Counted from the first letter of the stretch, positions 44,500-54,206 are shown. The stretch is DNA of 64,000 nucleotides from Cryobacterium frigoriphilum (GCF_004403305.1 NZ_SOHE01000036.1:16893-80892), one strand, 5' to 3'. Notes: a model not told the origin generated them from the sequence alone. Translations and numbers: made by a program.

Positions 44500-45546
44500 T
44501 TAGAGTTCGCCGCGGCGCGCGATGACGCCGACGAGCCGCTCGAGGGCGAAAACCGGATCCCGAACGGCGCCCTTGACGCCGGCATCCGCTTCGGCCAGGG
44601 CCTCGATGCAGCGCGCCAGGCCCTCGTCGGTCCAGCCGCGCAGGTCGCGCTGAGCACGCTCCACCTGCCACGGGGCGAGGCCGAACTTGCTCGCGAGCTG
44701 AGCGCTGCCGCCGTGGGCACCGTAGAGCTTGGCCATGGTTCGAATCTTCATCGCGAACGCGGCAACAATGGGAACCGGATCGGCCCCGGATGACAGGGCG
44801 TGGCGCAGGGTGATGAGTGCCTCACCGCGACGCCCGGCAATCGCCGAATCGGCGACCTTGAAGGCGTTGGTCTCGACCCGGCCGCCGTAATAGCGGTCGA
44901 CGGTGGCCTCGGTGACCTCGCTCGTGGCATCCGCGATCAGCTGCTGGCAGGCCGCCGACAGCTCCGCAAGGTCGTCGCTGAAGGCGCCGACGAGGGAGCG
45001 CAGGGCACCGGTGCTGACGCGCTTACCGCCGGCCCGAAACTCGGCCACGGCAAAGTCGTACTTGTCGGTGTCTTTCTTGAGTTCCGCGCAGACTACTTCG
45101 ATGCCGCCGCCGAGGCCACCGCGCACGGTGTCGAGCAGTTTTTTGCCGCGCACTCCCCCACCGTGCCGCAACACCACGTAGGTGTCTTCGGCGGGGTTCT
45201 GCAGGTAATCGAGCGCCTCGGCGAGAAAGGTGTCACTGCACTTCTCGACCGCGCTGACTCGAATCAGGCGAGGTTCCCCGAACAGGGATGGGCTCGCGAG
45301 GGTCAGCAGCTCGCCGGGCGCATAGCTGTCTGCCTGAACGTCGCTGATCTCCAGGCTCGGATCTTCGAGCTTCAGAAAGTCCCGCAGCTGACGGATGGCG
45401 CGCTCGGCCAGAAAGGATTCGGTACCGGAGACGAGCACGATGGGCGCGGGACGCACCTGATGCCACGCCAACTGAGCGATCGTGGTCTTGGCGCTGGCTT
45501 TCGGGGCGGTCTTGGTGGCGGGTCGTGCGGCGGGTCGTGCGGCCAC
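44500..45546 (-). CDS. holA: DNA polymerase III subunit delta
   Basis: Clamp-loader subunit that opens the beta clamp. N-terminal AAA-like region (IVLVSGTESFLAERAIRQLRDFL), middle lid and C-terminal helical collar (LAPWQVERAQRDLRGW, ALAEADAGVKG). A Lys/Ala-rich N-terminal tail precedes the domain. GTG start at 45546. It follows comEA-comEC, the standard order, but comEC lacks a stop before it and the two overlap by 314 bases. Confidence 0.94.
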   Translation of the reverse strand: MAARPAARPATKTAPKASAKTTIAQLAWHQVRPAPIVLVSGTESFLAERAIRQLRDFLKLEDPSLEISDVQADSYAPGELLTLASPSLFGEPRLIRVSAVEKCSDTFLAEALDYLQNPAEDTYVVLRHGGGVRGKKLLDTVRGGLGGGIEVVCAELKKDTDKYDFAVAEFRAGGKRVSTGALRSLVGAFSDDLAELSAACQQLIADATSEVTEATVDRYYGGRVETNAFKVADSAIAGRRGEALITLRHALSSGADPVPIVAAFAMKIRTMAKLYGAHGGSAQLASKFGLAPWQVERAQRDLRGWTDEGLARCIEALAEADAGVKGAVRDPVFALERLVGVIARRGEL

Positions 45547-48226
45547 GGGTGTCCAATCGTTGATGTGCTCGAACCAGCCTATCCGGCACCCGCCCCGGCA
45601 TCGACGGCACCGAGCGCGCCGGAGCGATGGCCTCGCTCGGGACGGTGCGGCGGTTGTCGGCGTGTTCGGTCCAGATGCGCAGGCCGCCGCTCGGAGCCGA
45701 CGCGATCACGACTAGGCCCTGCCGGTCGGTGCGCAGGGCCTCGGTGCCCGCCGCAGCCAGCAGGTTCAGCAGCGACGCCGTCGGGTGCCCGTACCCGTTA
45801 TCCGTCCCGACCGAGATCACCCCGACGCGCGCCTGAAGCTCGGTGTAGAACTCCGCGCTCTGGTCACCCGAGCCGTGATGAGCGACCTTCACCACGTCGA
45901 CCTCGGGCAGCGTCCCCTGGGCCCGCAGGGCGCGTTGGGAGTCTTCGCCGAGGTCGCCGAGAAAGATCGATCGAATACCGCGCCCGTCGAATCCGATCGT
46001 GACGCTGCCGTCGTTGCCGACCTGCATCAGGCTGGAACCCCGCACCGGCCAATAGATGTCCCAGCGCAGGTCGCCGAGCATGCCGCTGTCACCGCGGGCC
46101 GCCTGTCGCACCTGGGCGCCGCCGTCGGTCAGACGGGTGTGGAGGGCCGCGTCCTGCGCGTTTTCGGGCTCACCCACGAGAACCGAATCCACCCGGCCGA
46201 TGATCGCGTCAAGACCGCCAATGTGGTCGAGGTCGTAATGGGTGAGCAGCAGCAGAGCGATCCGACCGATGCCGAGTGTCTTCAGGCAGGCGCGCAGCGC
46301 TGCCGGGTCAGGACCGACATCGACGAGCGCGTACCGGGTCGCCCCGAGGGCGTCGGTGTTGCGCACCACGACGGCGTCACCCTGCCCGATGTCGCAGGCC
46401 GCGATCTGCCAGTCGCTCGGGAAGGCGAGGGCGCGGCCGACTCCCGCGCCGATGAGGGCGCCGGCGTACATGCCGAACCCGACGATGAGCAGGGCGAGGG
46501 TCGCGGTGCGCCAGAGCGGGCGCGGCGGGCGCGCGGCCGCTGTCGTCACCGACGGACTGTGTTCGGCTGGCCTGCGCACGGTCCGCCGACGTTCGGCCGG
46601 CGCCTGCCGATCCGTCGGTATCCGCTCTCGACCGGGGACGGTGAGCAGCAGTGCGAGCACGGCGGCCGTGACGGCCGCGATTCCGAGTGCTCCCGGCAGC
46701 CCACCGAGCCACGGCAGGGTGGTCGCCGGCAGCCCGGCAGTTGTCTGAGCGACCGCGGCGATCCAGGCCGAGGGCAGCCAGGCCGCCGACATCAGCGCAC
46801 TGCCGACCGGCGGCAGGATCGGCAGCAGCAGGCAGGCCAGCAGGCCGACGACCGTCGCGATCGGCGCAGCGGGAGCCGCCAGCAGGTTCGCCGGCACGCC
46901 GTAGAGCGGCAGCGTCGGACTCAGCAGCACGAGCACGGGCTGGCACGCCAGCTGGGCGGCGAGGGGGATGGCGATAACCGCGGCGAGGGGAGCCGGCATC
47001 CACCGGCTCAGTACCCGGGCCAGGGGCCCGCAAAGCAGCAGCAGCCCCCCGGTCGCGAGCACCGACAGCGCAAAACCATAGTTGCGCGCAAGCCAGGGGT
47101 CGAGTGCGATCAAAACGATGACGGAGAGTGCGAGGGTCGGCACGCCGCGGCCGGGCCGTCCGACACCGACCGCCAGCAGCGTGACCGTGGCCATCACGGA
47201 GGAGCGCAGCACACTCGGCTCGGGCGTCACGAGCACAACGAAGCCCAGCAGCGCGATCAGCGACAGTGCGATGCGCCACGGTCGGCGCAGCCGCAGGTAG
47301 CCGCCGAGCAGCATGATGGCGGCAATCACGATCGCGCAGTTCGCTCCGGAGACCGCGGTGAGGTGGCTGAGCGAACTCGTCTTCATCGCGGTATCGAGGG
47401 AGGCACTCACCGACGCGGTATCGCCGATCGCGAGTCCCGGCAGCAGGTCGCCACCGTCTCCCGGCAGGGTCGAGGCGGCCTGCGCGAATCCGGCCCGCAG
47501 ATCGCCGAAGAAGCCGAGCCAGCCGGGTGGCTCGCTCAGCAGCTGCGGGGGCCCTCGGCCGAACATGAGCGCCGCTGCGCCATCTCCCGGCTCGGTCAGG
47601 TGCAGGGTACCGGCCAGCCGGAGGGTGGTTCCGATCCGCATCCGCTTGGACTCGGCGAGCTCGGCGAAGACGACCACGGGCACCGCAACCTGCTCCGCAG
47701 CCGACGTGGAGTTGGCACGGTCGACGGTGATGGCGTCGAGCGTCGCCCGAAATCGGGAGCGCTCGCCGAAGGCCGCTCCGGCAGCACCGGAGCGCGTTGA
47801 CGGCACCGGAGCCGAGGTGACGGTCAGCACTCCGGTCAGGTCGGCGTGTTGCTCGGCCGCGGCCCGCACCGCCTCCGGCAAGCGCTGCGGGGCAGCCACC
47901 GCGACGACGGAGGCCACGAGCGCCGCCGCCGCGCAGCTCACCGCGACGAGGGGCAGCAGCGTGACGACCCGGTTCGCGCGCAGCAGGCGCGAACGCCGCG
48001 GAACGTTTCGTGCAGCTCGTCGAGCCTGCACGAAGGCGACGGCCGCCGCGAGACAAGCCGTCGACCAGAGTCCCACGCCCACGCCCACGGCCCAGTCGGG
48101 GATGCCGATGAGCACACCCGCGACGAGCCAGCCGGCCACTGCCGGCACGGCGAGTCGCAAATCGACGCTCAGGCCCGTCGCCCGCGGAAGGCCCGTCGCC
48201 CGAGGATGGCCCGTCACCCGAGTCAT
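45233..48226 (-). CDS. comEC: ComEC/Rec2 family DNA-uptake channel protein
   Basis: N-terminal DUF4131 region, ComEC membrane core with the SAVSGANCAIVIAAI-like segment (LTAVSGANCAIV), and a metallo-beta-lactamase domain with THYDLDHIGG and KVAHHGSGD. DNA transport across the membrane by family knowledge; a ComEA partner precedes it (ATGA overlap). The domain ends near GLRIWTEHADN, but the frame continues ~120 more residues, the last 104 of them overlapping holA in another frame and Arg-rich. That tail is probably not functional sequence. Confidence 0.88.
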   Translation of the reverse strand: MTRVTGHPRATGLPRATGLSVDLRLAVPAVAGWLVAGVLIGIPDWAVGVGVGLWSTACLAAAVAFVQARRAARNVPRRSRLLRANRVVTLLPLVAVSCAAAALVASVVAVAAPQRLPEAVRAAAEQHADLTGVLTVTSAPVPSTRSGAAGAAFGERSRFRATLDAITVDRANSTSAAEQVAVPVVVFAELAESKRMRIGTTLRLAGTLHLTEPGDGAAALMFGRGPPQLLSEPPGWLGFFGDLRAGFAQAASTLPGDGGDLLPGLAIGDTASVSASLDTAMKTSSLSHLTAVSGANCAIVIAAIMLLGGYLRLRRPWRIALSLIALLGFVVLVTPEPSVLRSSVMATVTLLAVGVGRPGRGVPTLALSVIVLIALDPWLARNYGFALSVLATGGLLLLCGPLARVLSRWMPAPLAAVIAIPLAAQLACQPVLVLLSPTLPLYGVPANLLAAPAAPIATVVGLLACLLLPILPPVGSALMSAAWLPSAWIAAVAQTTAGLPATTLPWLGGLPGALGIAAVTAAVLALLLTVPGRERIPTDRQAPAERRRTVRRPAEHSPSVTTAAARPPRPLWRTATLALLIVGFGMYAGALIGAGVGRALAFPSDWQIAACDIGQGDAVVVRNTDALGATRYALVDVGPDPAALRACLKTLGIGRIALLLLTHYDLDHIGGLDAIIGRVDSVLVGEPENAQDAALHTRLTDGGAQVRQAARGDSGMLGDLRWDIYWPVRGSSLMQVGNDGSVTIGFDGRGIRSIFLGDLGEDSQRALRAQGTLPEVDVVKVAHHGSGDQSAEFYTELQARVGVISVGTDNGYGHPTASLLNLLAAAGTEALRTDRQGLVVIASAPSGGLRIWTEHADNRRTVPSEAIAPARSVPSMPGRVPDRLVRAHQRLDTRGRTTRRTTRHQDRPESQRQDHDRSVGVASGASRAHRARLRYRILSGRARHPSAAGLSEARRSEPGDQRRSGRQLCARRAADPREPIPVRGTSPDSSQRGREVQ
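48163..48222. repeat. 18-bp tandem repeats at the comEC N-terminus
   Basis: Two copies of CCCG(C/A)GGA(A/T)GGCCCGTC(G/A) flanked by partial copies, encoding repeated GLPRAT-like hexapeptides before the first conserved residues of ComEC. Confidence 0.85.
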
Positions 48227-49002
48227 ACCGTCACGAGGTCTTTCAGCGCCTCGAAGGTCTTGTCGCCGATTCCGGTGACGTTGCGCAGGTCATCGGTCGA
48301 GGTGAAGGGTCCGTTCGCCTCGCGATAGTCGAGAATGCGCTGGGCCATCGCCGGCCCGATGCGCGGCAGGGTATCGAGATCGGCCACCGTCGCCGTGTTC
48401 AGGTTCACGATCGTGGCGGCCGAGCCGCCGGCACCGGCATCCGCACCGGCCGACACCCCGGGCGGCACTCCGGCCGGTACTTCTCCTACCCGCGGCAGGT
48501 AGAGCTGTTCGCCGTCGCTCAGCAGGCGGGCCAGATTCGCTCCGGCCGGATCGGCCGTGTCGGTCAGGCCCCCGGCAGCCGCGACGGCGTCGATGACCCG
48601 CGCTCCGTCGGGCAGTTCGAACAGCCCCGGCCGCTCGACGGCCCCGAGAACATGCACGAAGATGATCGCGCCCGCAGCCGATGCGGTGCCACCGGAATCG
48701 GCGGGTGCGTCGCTCGCCGCCGCTGCGCCCGGCTCGTCGTCCCCGAGCGGTACGGCGCCCGAGCCGGCAGCATCCGCTGCGACGACGCGGCTGCCGGACT
48801 GCTGACCGACCGCCGAGACGACGACGGTGATCACGAGCGCGGCCAGCAGAAGCACGATAGCCGCGCCGACGCCGACACGCAGGTGCACGCGTTGCGGTGG
48901 CCGCTCCGGCAGCCGGGCGGCCGGCACAAGAAGTTGGAGTGCGCCGGAGTCGTCAGGAACGTCGTCAGCGTCGTCGGGTGAGGGTGCGGCAGGCACGGGC
49001 AT
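48223..49002 (-). CDS. comEA: ComEA family DNA-binding protein
   Basis: One N-terminal membrane helix (~44-66), a flexible Ala/Asp-rich linker, an SLBB domain (IFVHVLGAVERPGLFELPDG) and a C-terminal helix-hairpin-helix (VNLNTATVADLDTLPRIGPAMAQRI), the DNA-binding module. It would capture incoming double-stranded DNA outside the membrane and pass it to ComEC. 259 aa. Its TGA overlaps the comEC ATG. Whether the organism is naturally competent is not shown by these two genes alone. Confidence 0.92.
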   Translation of the reverse strand: MPVPAAPSPDDADDVPDDSGALQLLVPAARLPERPPQRVHLRVGVGAAIVLLLAALVITVVVSAVGQQSGSRVVAADAAGSGAVPLGDDEPGAAAASDAPADSGGTASAAGAIIFVHVLGAVERPGLFELPDGARVIDAVAAAGGLTDTADPAGANLARLLSDGEQLYLPRVGEVPAGVPPGVSAGADAGAGGSAATIVNLNTATVADLDTLPRIGPAMAQRILDYREANGPFTSTDDLRNVTGIGDKTFEALKDLVTV

Positions 49003-49112
49003 AGCGGCAGGTTAGAACGCCCCGGCCTCGGCCCGGGCCGCTAATGCCTAAATGGGGCATAACTCGCCGGCGCGCGGCCCTGTGGAGGGACCGCGCCCGG
49101 GCGAACCCGATG

Positions 49113-51764
49113 CTAGATCGCGCGCGTGACGAACGAGACGAGCCTGGGAGCCCGCACGATCACCTTGATGATCTGACGATCGCCGATCGAACGGATGATC
49201 GCCGCCGACTCCCTGGCGAGCTTCTCGAGGTCGTCGTTGCCGACCTTGGGGCTGACTTCGAGTTTGTCGCGCACCTTGCCGTCAACCTGCACGACCGCGG
49301 TGACCGACTCGGCAACGAGCAGGCTCGGGTCGGCCTTGCGCCACTGCACGAGGGCCACGCAGGGCTCGTAGCCGAGCAGCGACCACATCTCCTCCGAGGT
49401 GTAGGGCGCGAAGAGGTTGAGCGCGACCGTGGTGACCTCCGCGGCCTCGCGCACCGCGGCATCCGCTGCCCCGGCGCCGGTATCGATGACCTTGCGCGTG
49501 GCGTTGACCAGTTCCATCAGTCGGGCGACGACCACGTTGAATTTGAACGATTCGACGAGGGCCGGCGCATCGGCCAGGAACCGGTGCGTGACGCGGCGCA
49601 GCGCGGCATCGCCGGTGCTCCAGTCGATTTCGGGGGCACTCGTCACGTCGCGGGCCATGCGCCAGGCGCGGGCCAGAAACTTGGCCGAGCCGACCGGGGA
49701 CACATCGTGCCAGTCGATGTCGTCTTCCGGCGGACCGGCAAAGGCCATCGTCAGGCGCACGGCATCGACGCCGTGGCGCTCGACCTCTTCGGTGAAGTAG
49801 ACCAGGTTGCCGCGGCTCTTGCTCATCTTGGCACCGTCGAGAATGACCATGCCCTGGTTGAGCAGGGCGGTGAAGGGCTCGGTGAAGGTGACGTAGCCCT
49901 CGTCGAAGAGGAATTTCGTGATGAAGCGGGCGTAAAGCAGGTGCAGGATGGCGTGCTCGACGCCGCCCACGTACTGGTCGACCGGCGCCCATTTCTCGGC
50001 CTCGCGGGGGTCGAAGGCCTGGGTGTCGTCGTTCGGGTTGAGGAAGCGCAGAAAGTACCAGGAGCTGTCGACGAAGGTGTCCATGGTGTCGGGGTCACGG
50101 CGTGCCGGGGTACCGTCGATCGGGTTGGGCACGTTGACCCAGTCGGTCGCTCCGCCGAGCGGCGAGGTGCCCTTGGGCTTGAGGTCGAGGCCCTCGGTCG
50201 ACGGCAGGCGCACGGGCAGCTGGTCTTCGGGAACCGGGATCTCGGCGCCGTCGGCGCCGTGGATGATGGGGATCGGGGTGCCCCAGTAGCGCTGGCGGGA
50301 GATGAGCCAGTCGCGCAGCCGGTAGTTCTTGGCGGCGCGGCCGGTGCCGGCAACGCTCAGCAGCTCGATGATGCGCTTGATCGCATTGTTCTTGCTGAGG
50401 CCGTTGAGGGTGCCGGAGTTGATCAGGCGGCCCTCGCCGGTCAGGGCGAGTCCGGTGCTGACCGGGTCGAGGGCGGGGAGTTCTTCGGTGCCGTCGAGCA
50501 TCTCCTGGGTGATGACGGGGATGACGCCGGTCACGGCGGCATTGGTGTCGATGACCACGGTGACGGGCAGGTTGAACTTGCGGGCGAAGTCGAGGTCACG
50601 CTGGTCGTGGGCGGGAACGGCCATGACCGCGCCGGTGCCGTAGTCGGCGAGCACGTAGTCGGCCGTCCAGATCGGCAGGCGCTCGCCGTTGACCGGGTTG
50701 ATCGCGTAGCGGCCGAGAAAGATGCCGGTCTTCTCGCGGTCGGTGGCCTGGCGTTCCATCTCGGTACTGCGCTGAACCTGCACGAGATACTCGCGGAAGG
50801 CCTCCTGCACCTCGGGCGTCGACCCCTCGGCCAGTTCACCGGCGAGGTCGGAATCGGGCGCGACGACCATGAACGTCGTGCCGTAGAGAGTGTCGGGGCG
50901 GGTGGTGAACACGGTGACGCGTTCGGTGCGACCCTCGATGACGAAGTCGACATCCGCTCCGATGGAGCGTCCGATCCAGTTGCGCTGCATGTTGAGAACC
51001 TTGGCCGGCCAGCTGCCCTCGAGCTGGTTCAGGTCATCGAGCAGGCGGTCGGCGTAGTCGGTGATTTTGAAGTACCACTGGGTCAGCTTCTTCTTCACGA
51101 CGACGGCGCCGCTGCGCTCGCTCGTGCCGTCGGGCAGGACCTGCTCGTTGGCGAGCACGGTCTGGTCGGTCGGGTCCCAGTTGACCCAGCTGTCCTTGCG
51201 GTAGGCGAGGCCCTTCTTGTGCAGCTGCAGGAACAGCCACTGGGTCCACTTGTAGTACTCCGGGTCGCTCGTGTGCAGCTCGCGATCCCAGTCGAAGCTC
51301 GTCGCGTAGAGCTTCATGCTCTTCTTCTGCTGGGCGATGTTGTCGTAGGTCCAGCCGCGCGGGTCGATGCCCCGCTTGATGGCGGCATTCTCGGCGGGCA
51401 GCCCGAACGAGTCCCAGCCGATCGGGTGCAGCACGTTGAAGCCCTGCTGGCGCCAGTAACGGGCCACGACGTCGCCGAGCGCGTAGACCTCGGCGTGTCC
51501 CATGTGCAGGTCTCCCGACGGGTACGGGAACATGTCGAGCACGTACTTGCGTGGCCGGGTATCGGTCGGATCGCTCGTGGCGAACGGCTTGATGTCTTCC
51601 CAGACGGGAGCCCACTTGGCCTGGGTGGCGGCGAAGTCGTAGTGGTCGTCGTCGCGCTCGTCGCGCTCCTGGCCGGCTACGCGGTCCGCAGAAGAGGCGT
51701 CGACGATGGTGTCGGCGCTGATGGGCATGCTGTCGTGCTCGTGTGCCACGGGACTCTCATTCAT
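49113..51764 (-). CDS. leuS: Leucyl-tRNA synthetase
   Basis: Class Ia synthetase: HIGH-like [15 protein letters not shown] near residue 75, the CP1 editing domain in the middle, and KMSKS ([12 protein letters not shown]) near 630, then anticodon-binding and C-terminal domains. 883 aa, slightly longer than usual because of a ~40-residue polar N-terminus; a later start is possible since no ribosome site precedes the ATG. It lies after pabB on the same strand with a repeat-filled gap of 76 bases. Confidence 0.96.
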   Translation of the reverse strand: MNESPVAHEHDSMPISADTIVDASSADRVAGQERDERDDDHYDFAATQAKWAPVWEDIKPFATSDPTDTRPRKYVLDMFPYPSGDLHMGHAEVYALGDVVARYWRQQGFNVLHPIGWDSFGLPAENAAIKRGIDPRGWTYDNIAQQKKSMKLYATSFDWDRELHTSDPEYYKWTQWLFLQLHKKGLAYRKDSWVNWDPTDQTVLANEQVLPDGTSERSGAVVVKKKLTQWYFKITDYADRLLDDLNQLEGSWPAKVLNMQRNWIGRSIGADVDFVIEGRTERVTVFTTRPDTLYGTTFMVVAPDSDLAGELAEGSTPEVQEAFREYLVQVQRSTEMERQATDREKTGIFLGRYAINPVNGERLPIWTADYVLADYGTGAVMAVPAHDQRDLDFARKFNLPVTVVIDTNAAVTGVIPVITQEMLDGTEELPALDPVSTGLALTGEGRLINSGTLNGLSKNNAIKRIIELLSVAGTGRAAKNYRLRDWLISRQRYWGTPIPIIHGADGAEIPVPEDQLPVRLPSTEGLDLKPKGTSPLGGATDWVNVPNPIDGTPARRDPDTMDTFVDSSWYFLRFLNPNDDTQAFDPREAEKWAPVDQYVGGVEHAILHLLYARFITKFLFDEGYVTFTEPFTALLNQGMVILDGAKMSKSRGNLVYFTEEVERHGVDAVRLTMAFAGPPEDDIDWHDVSPVGSAKFLARAWRMARDVTSAPEIDWSTGDAALRRVTHRFLADAPALVESFKFNVVVARLMELVNATRKVIDTGAGAADAAVREAAEVTTVALNLFAPYTSEEMWSLLGYEPCVALVQWRKADPSLLVAESVTAVVQVDGKVRDKLEVSPKVGNDDLEKLARESAAIIRSIGDRQIIKVIVRAPRLVSFVTRAI

Positions 51765-51776
51765 TGCAGGAAATTT

Positions 51777-51812
51777 CAGTGCGGAAACAGTTTCAGTGCG
51801 AAAAACAGTGCG
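51777..51812. repeat. Three CAGTGCG repeats in the pabB-leuS gap
   Basis: CAGTGCG(G)AAA recurs at 51777, 51794 and 51806, so the leader ahead of leuS is made of imperfect direct repeats. It has no T-box features (no conserved AGGGUGG-type box or specifier stem seen). Confidence 0.7.
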
Positions 51813-51840
51813 AAATCAGTAATCCGTGCGGGTGCGAAGC

Positions 51841-53337
51841 TCAGGCGGATGCGTGGCTGCGCGCCGTCCACCCCTCTAGATTACCCATCCCGGAGCCGCT
51901 CACCGGCTCCGGGGGCGGCGGAACGCCCAGCGCGCGCAGCAGTGCCGCGGCCTTGAGCCTCGTTTCCTCGATCTCCTCCGCTGGGTCGGACAGAGCGGTG
52001 ATGCCGCCGCCGGTGCCGATGGAGACACCGTCAGGGGTGATCACGATACTGCGAATGACCATGGCCAGGTCGATCGCGCCGTCATGGCCGAGGTACCCAA
52101 AAGCGCCCGCATAGATGCCGCGCGCACCGCCCTCAAGCGAATCGAGAAGCGTCATCGCACTGCGCTTGGGCGCGCCGGTCATCGACCCGGCCGGAAAACA
52201 GGCTTCCACGGCATCGATACCGCGGATGCCCGCGGCGAGTCTGGCCTCAATGGTGCTGACCAGCTGGTGCACGGCCGGATAACTTTCGACGCCGAGCAGG
52301 GTGGTGACGCGCACCGAACCGAGCCGGGCGATGCGGCCCAGGTCGTTACGCATCAGGTCGACAATCATTAGGTTTTCGGCTCGTTCCTTGTCGCTCGCAA
52401 GAAGTTCGTCGCGCAGCGCCCGGTCACGTTCCGGGTCGGTACCGCGGCTACGGGTGCCCTTGATCGGTTTCGTCGTGACGACACCCTGCCGGGTGACGGC
52501 GAGAAACTGCTCGGGTGAGGAGCTCAGCAGGGACACCGTTCCGAACCGCAACAGCCCGCCGTGGTGGCTGGGATTCTCGGCGCGGAGCCGGGCATAGACC
52601 ACGGCGGGGTCGGGGTGCAGGTCGAGGCTAATCTCGTTGGTGAGGCAGAGCTGGTACGCATCGCCGGCATGGATCGCGGCCTGACACCGCTCAATGAGCT
52701 TGGCGTAGGCACGTGGACCGTGACGCCAGCGGGCTGCCGATGCCGGTAGCCCCGGCTGTGACGGTGACGGTGGCACAGGTGGCACAGGTGGCACAGCATC
52801 GAGCAGTGCCTGCACCTCGACCGCCCAGGCCGCGACGCCCTCACGGGCCAGCAGCGTCACGGTTCTGCTCTGGTGATCGAATGCGATGGCGCGGTCGAGG
52901 TCGAGCAGGGCGGCATCCGTCGTGCGCGCTTCGTGCGCGGGAGCGCCCACGGCTCCGGCGCCGAGTTCATACCCGAGCCAGCCGACCCAGCCCAAAGCGA
53001 AGCCGTGGGATTGCTCGTTGACAACGGGCGAATCAGATTCGGCATCGGCATCACGCGCGTCGCTGTCGCTGCGGAGAAAGTCGAAGATGGTTCCCGGCAT
53101 CGTGACGGCCGGTACCCCCGGGTCGCCGGGAACGCACACGGTGACCGTATTCGTCGGCACCGAGGCCGTCACGAAGCGTGATCGAGCGGATGCCGCCCCC
53201 AGGTAGCTCACGCCGGTCTGCGCGAACGGCCCAGCGTCAAGCCAGACGGCATAGCGATCGGAGCCGTACAGGGCAGCGAAGACGACTGCCGGATCGTGCC
53301 ACTCACGCAATCGTTCGCGTTCAATGGAAGCGCTCAC
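51841..53337 (-). CDS. pabB: Aminodeoxychorismate synthase component I
   Basis: Chorismate-utilising enzyme for folate (p-aminobenzoate) synthesis. Conserved PIKGTRSRG with Lys293, the residue that forms the covalent intermediate in PabB; TrpE has Ala there (PIAGT), which separates the two. DLMRNDLGR and GSMTGAPKRSAM follow. A Pro-Val-Pro linker at 183-190 comes from 9-base repeats. No glutaminase gene (pabA) is adjacent. GTG start at 53337, 23 bases from the divergent dedA. Confidence 0.92.
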   Translation of the reverse strand: MSASIERERLREWHDPAVVFAALYGSDRYAVWLDAGPFAQTGVSYLGAASARSRFVTASVPTNTVTVCVPGDPGVPAVTMPGTIFDFLRSDSDARDADAESDSPVVNEQSHGFALGWVGWLGYELGAGAVGAPAHEARTTDAALLDLDRAIAFDHQSRTVTLLAREGVAAWAVEVQALLDAVPPVPPVPPSPSQPGLPASAARWRHGPRAYAKLIERCQAAIHAGDAYQLCLTNEISLDLHPDPAVVYARLRAENPSHHGGLLRFGTVSLLSSSPEQFLAVTRQGVVTTKPIKGTRSRGTDPERDRALRDELLASDKERAENLMIVDLMRNDLGRIARLGSVRVTTLLGVESYPAVHQLVSTIEARLAAGIRGIDAVEACFPAGSMTGAPKRSAMTLLDSLEGGARGIYAGAFGYLGHDGAIDLAMVIRSIVITPDGVSIGTGGGITALSDPAEEIEETRLKAAALLRALGVPPPPEPVSGSGMGNLEGWTARSHASA

Positions 53338-53360
53338 CTTGCCAGCCTAAGCTGTGACGA

Positions 53361-54038
53361 ATGAATGACATCCTCAGCTGGATCCTCGACTCCGTCTCGA
53401 GTGTCGATCCCGTCGTTCGCACGATCCTGGCCGGGGTGGGTATTCTGCTCGAAACCTCGGTGCTGATCGGCCTCATCATTCCGGGCGACACGATCGTCAT
53501 TGTCGCGAGCACCGCCGTCACCAACCCGACCGAATACGTCGCCCTCGTGCTGACCGTCATTGTCGGCGCGCTCTGCGGCGAGAGCATCGGCTTCGCCCTC
53601 GGCCGGCACTTCGGACCGGTCATCCGCCGCAGCAGGCTGGGGCGCCGCATCGGCGAGAGGAACTGGGTGCGCGCCGAGGTCTACCTCGACCGTCGCGGCG
53701 GCATCGCGGTCTTCCTGTCACGATTTCTGCCCGTGCTGCACTCGCTCATTCCACTGACGGTCGGCATGAGCAAAATGAGGTACCGCACCTTCATGACCTG
53801 GACCGTTCCGGCCTGCATTATCTGGTCGCTGGCCTACGTGACCGTGGGCGCCGCGGCGGCCGGCGGTTACCGGGAGCTCAGCGGTCGTCTGCATTTCGCC
53901 GGCTACATTTTCGTCGGCGTGATCGCCGCATTCGTGCTGCTGGTCTTTCTCGTGAAGAAGTGGGTGCACCGCCGCGAGGCGCGCCACATGCTCACCGACG
54001 ACACGCCGACCGGTGACGGCTCCGTCAGACCGGACTGA
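53361..54038 (+). CDS. DedA family membrane protein
   Basis: DedA/SNARE-associated domain with GLIIPGDTIVIVAS, the AGRHFG-like ALGRHFG and FLSRFLPVLHSLIPLTVGMSKM. Four to five helices. DedA proteins are proposed lipid (undecaprenyl or phosphatidylethanolamine) flippases. 225 aa. TAAGCT lies 7 bases before the ATG, so a leaderless start is possible. Divergent from pabB with only 23 bases between the start codons. Confidence 0.9.
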   Translation: MNDILSWILDSVSSVDPVVRTILAGVGILLETSVLIGLIIPGDTIVIVASTAVTNPTEYVALVLTVIVGALCGESIGFALGRHFGPVIRRSRLGRRIGERNWVRAEVYLDRRGGIAVFLSRFLPVLHSLIPLTVGMSKMRYRTFMTWTVPACIIWSLAYVTVGAAAAGGYRELSGRLHFAGYIFVGVIAAFVLLVFLVKKWVHRREARHMLTDDTPTGDGSVRPD

Positions 54039-54092
54039 CGATCTTTTGTCTGCTGTTCCCCAGCAGATGAGCGCTCCGGAGGGTCATTTCTA

Positions 54093-54118
54093 ATTAAACG
54101 GAATATATTGCGTTTAAT
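54093..54118. promoter_or_regulatory. 26-bp palindromic operator ahead of the Mo-oxidoreductase
   Basis: ATTAAACG, then 10 bases with AATATATT in the centre, then CGTTTAAT: 24 of 26 positions are symmetric. It is a striking AT-rich island. TATATT (54104-54109) inside could be a -10, so a bound dimer would block transcription. The regulator is unknown. Confidence 0.75.
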
Positions 54119-54140
54119 AGGAGGATACTCGCAAGCAACA

Positions 54141-54206
54141 AGCAGGAGATGTGCATGGAGGTGCCGTAACACGCGCTGCCCAACGCGGTTGGGCAGCCGT
54201 CCTGCT
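54141..54206 (+). promoter_or_regulatory. Structured 5' leader of the Mo-oxidoreductase gene
   Basis: AGCAGGA (54141-54147) pairs with TCCTGCT (54200-54206) around a perfect 9-bp hairpin (54176-54184 with 54188-54196). A competing pairing of ATGTG (54149-54153) with CACAT (54210-54214) lies next to the ribosome-binding site, so two states are conceivable. No match to a riboswitch I know. Confidence 0.4.

Noticed and set aside
45233-45545. Last ~104 residues of the comEC frame as a new domain
   Set aside because: It coincides with holA in another frame, is Arg-rich, and a one-base slip would end comEC earlier; treated as read-through.
51765-51840. T-box riboswitch ahead of leuS
   Set aside because: The gap is only 76 bases, with direct repeats and no T-box sequence, specifier loop or terminator.
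49044-51956. 970-codon plus-strand frame antisense to leuS
   Set aside because: Shadow frame; leuS on the minus strand has its HIGH and KMSKS motifs.
51841-53337. Anthranilate synthase TrpE for the pabB gene
   Set aside because: The active-site motif is PIKGT with Lys, characteristic of PabB; TrpE has PIAGT.
54049-54067. Terminator after dedA
   Set aside because: A 7-bp hairpin exists but it is followed by TGAGCGC and not a T-run.
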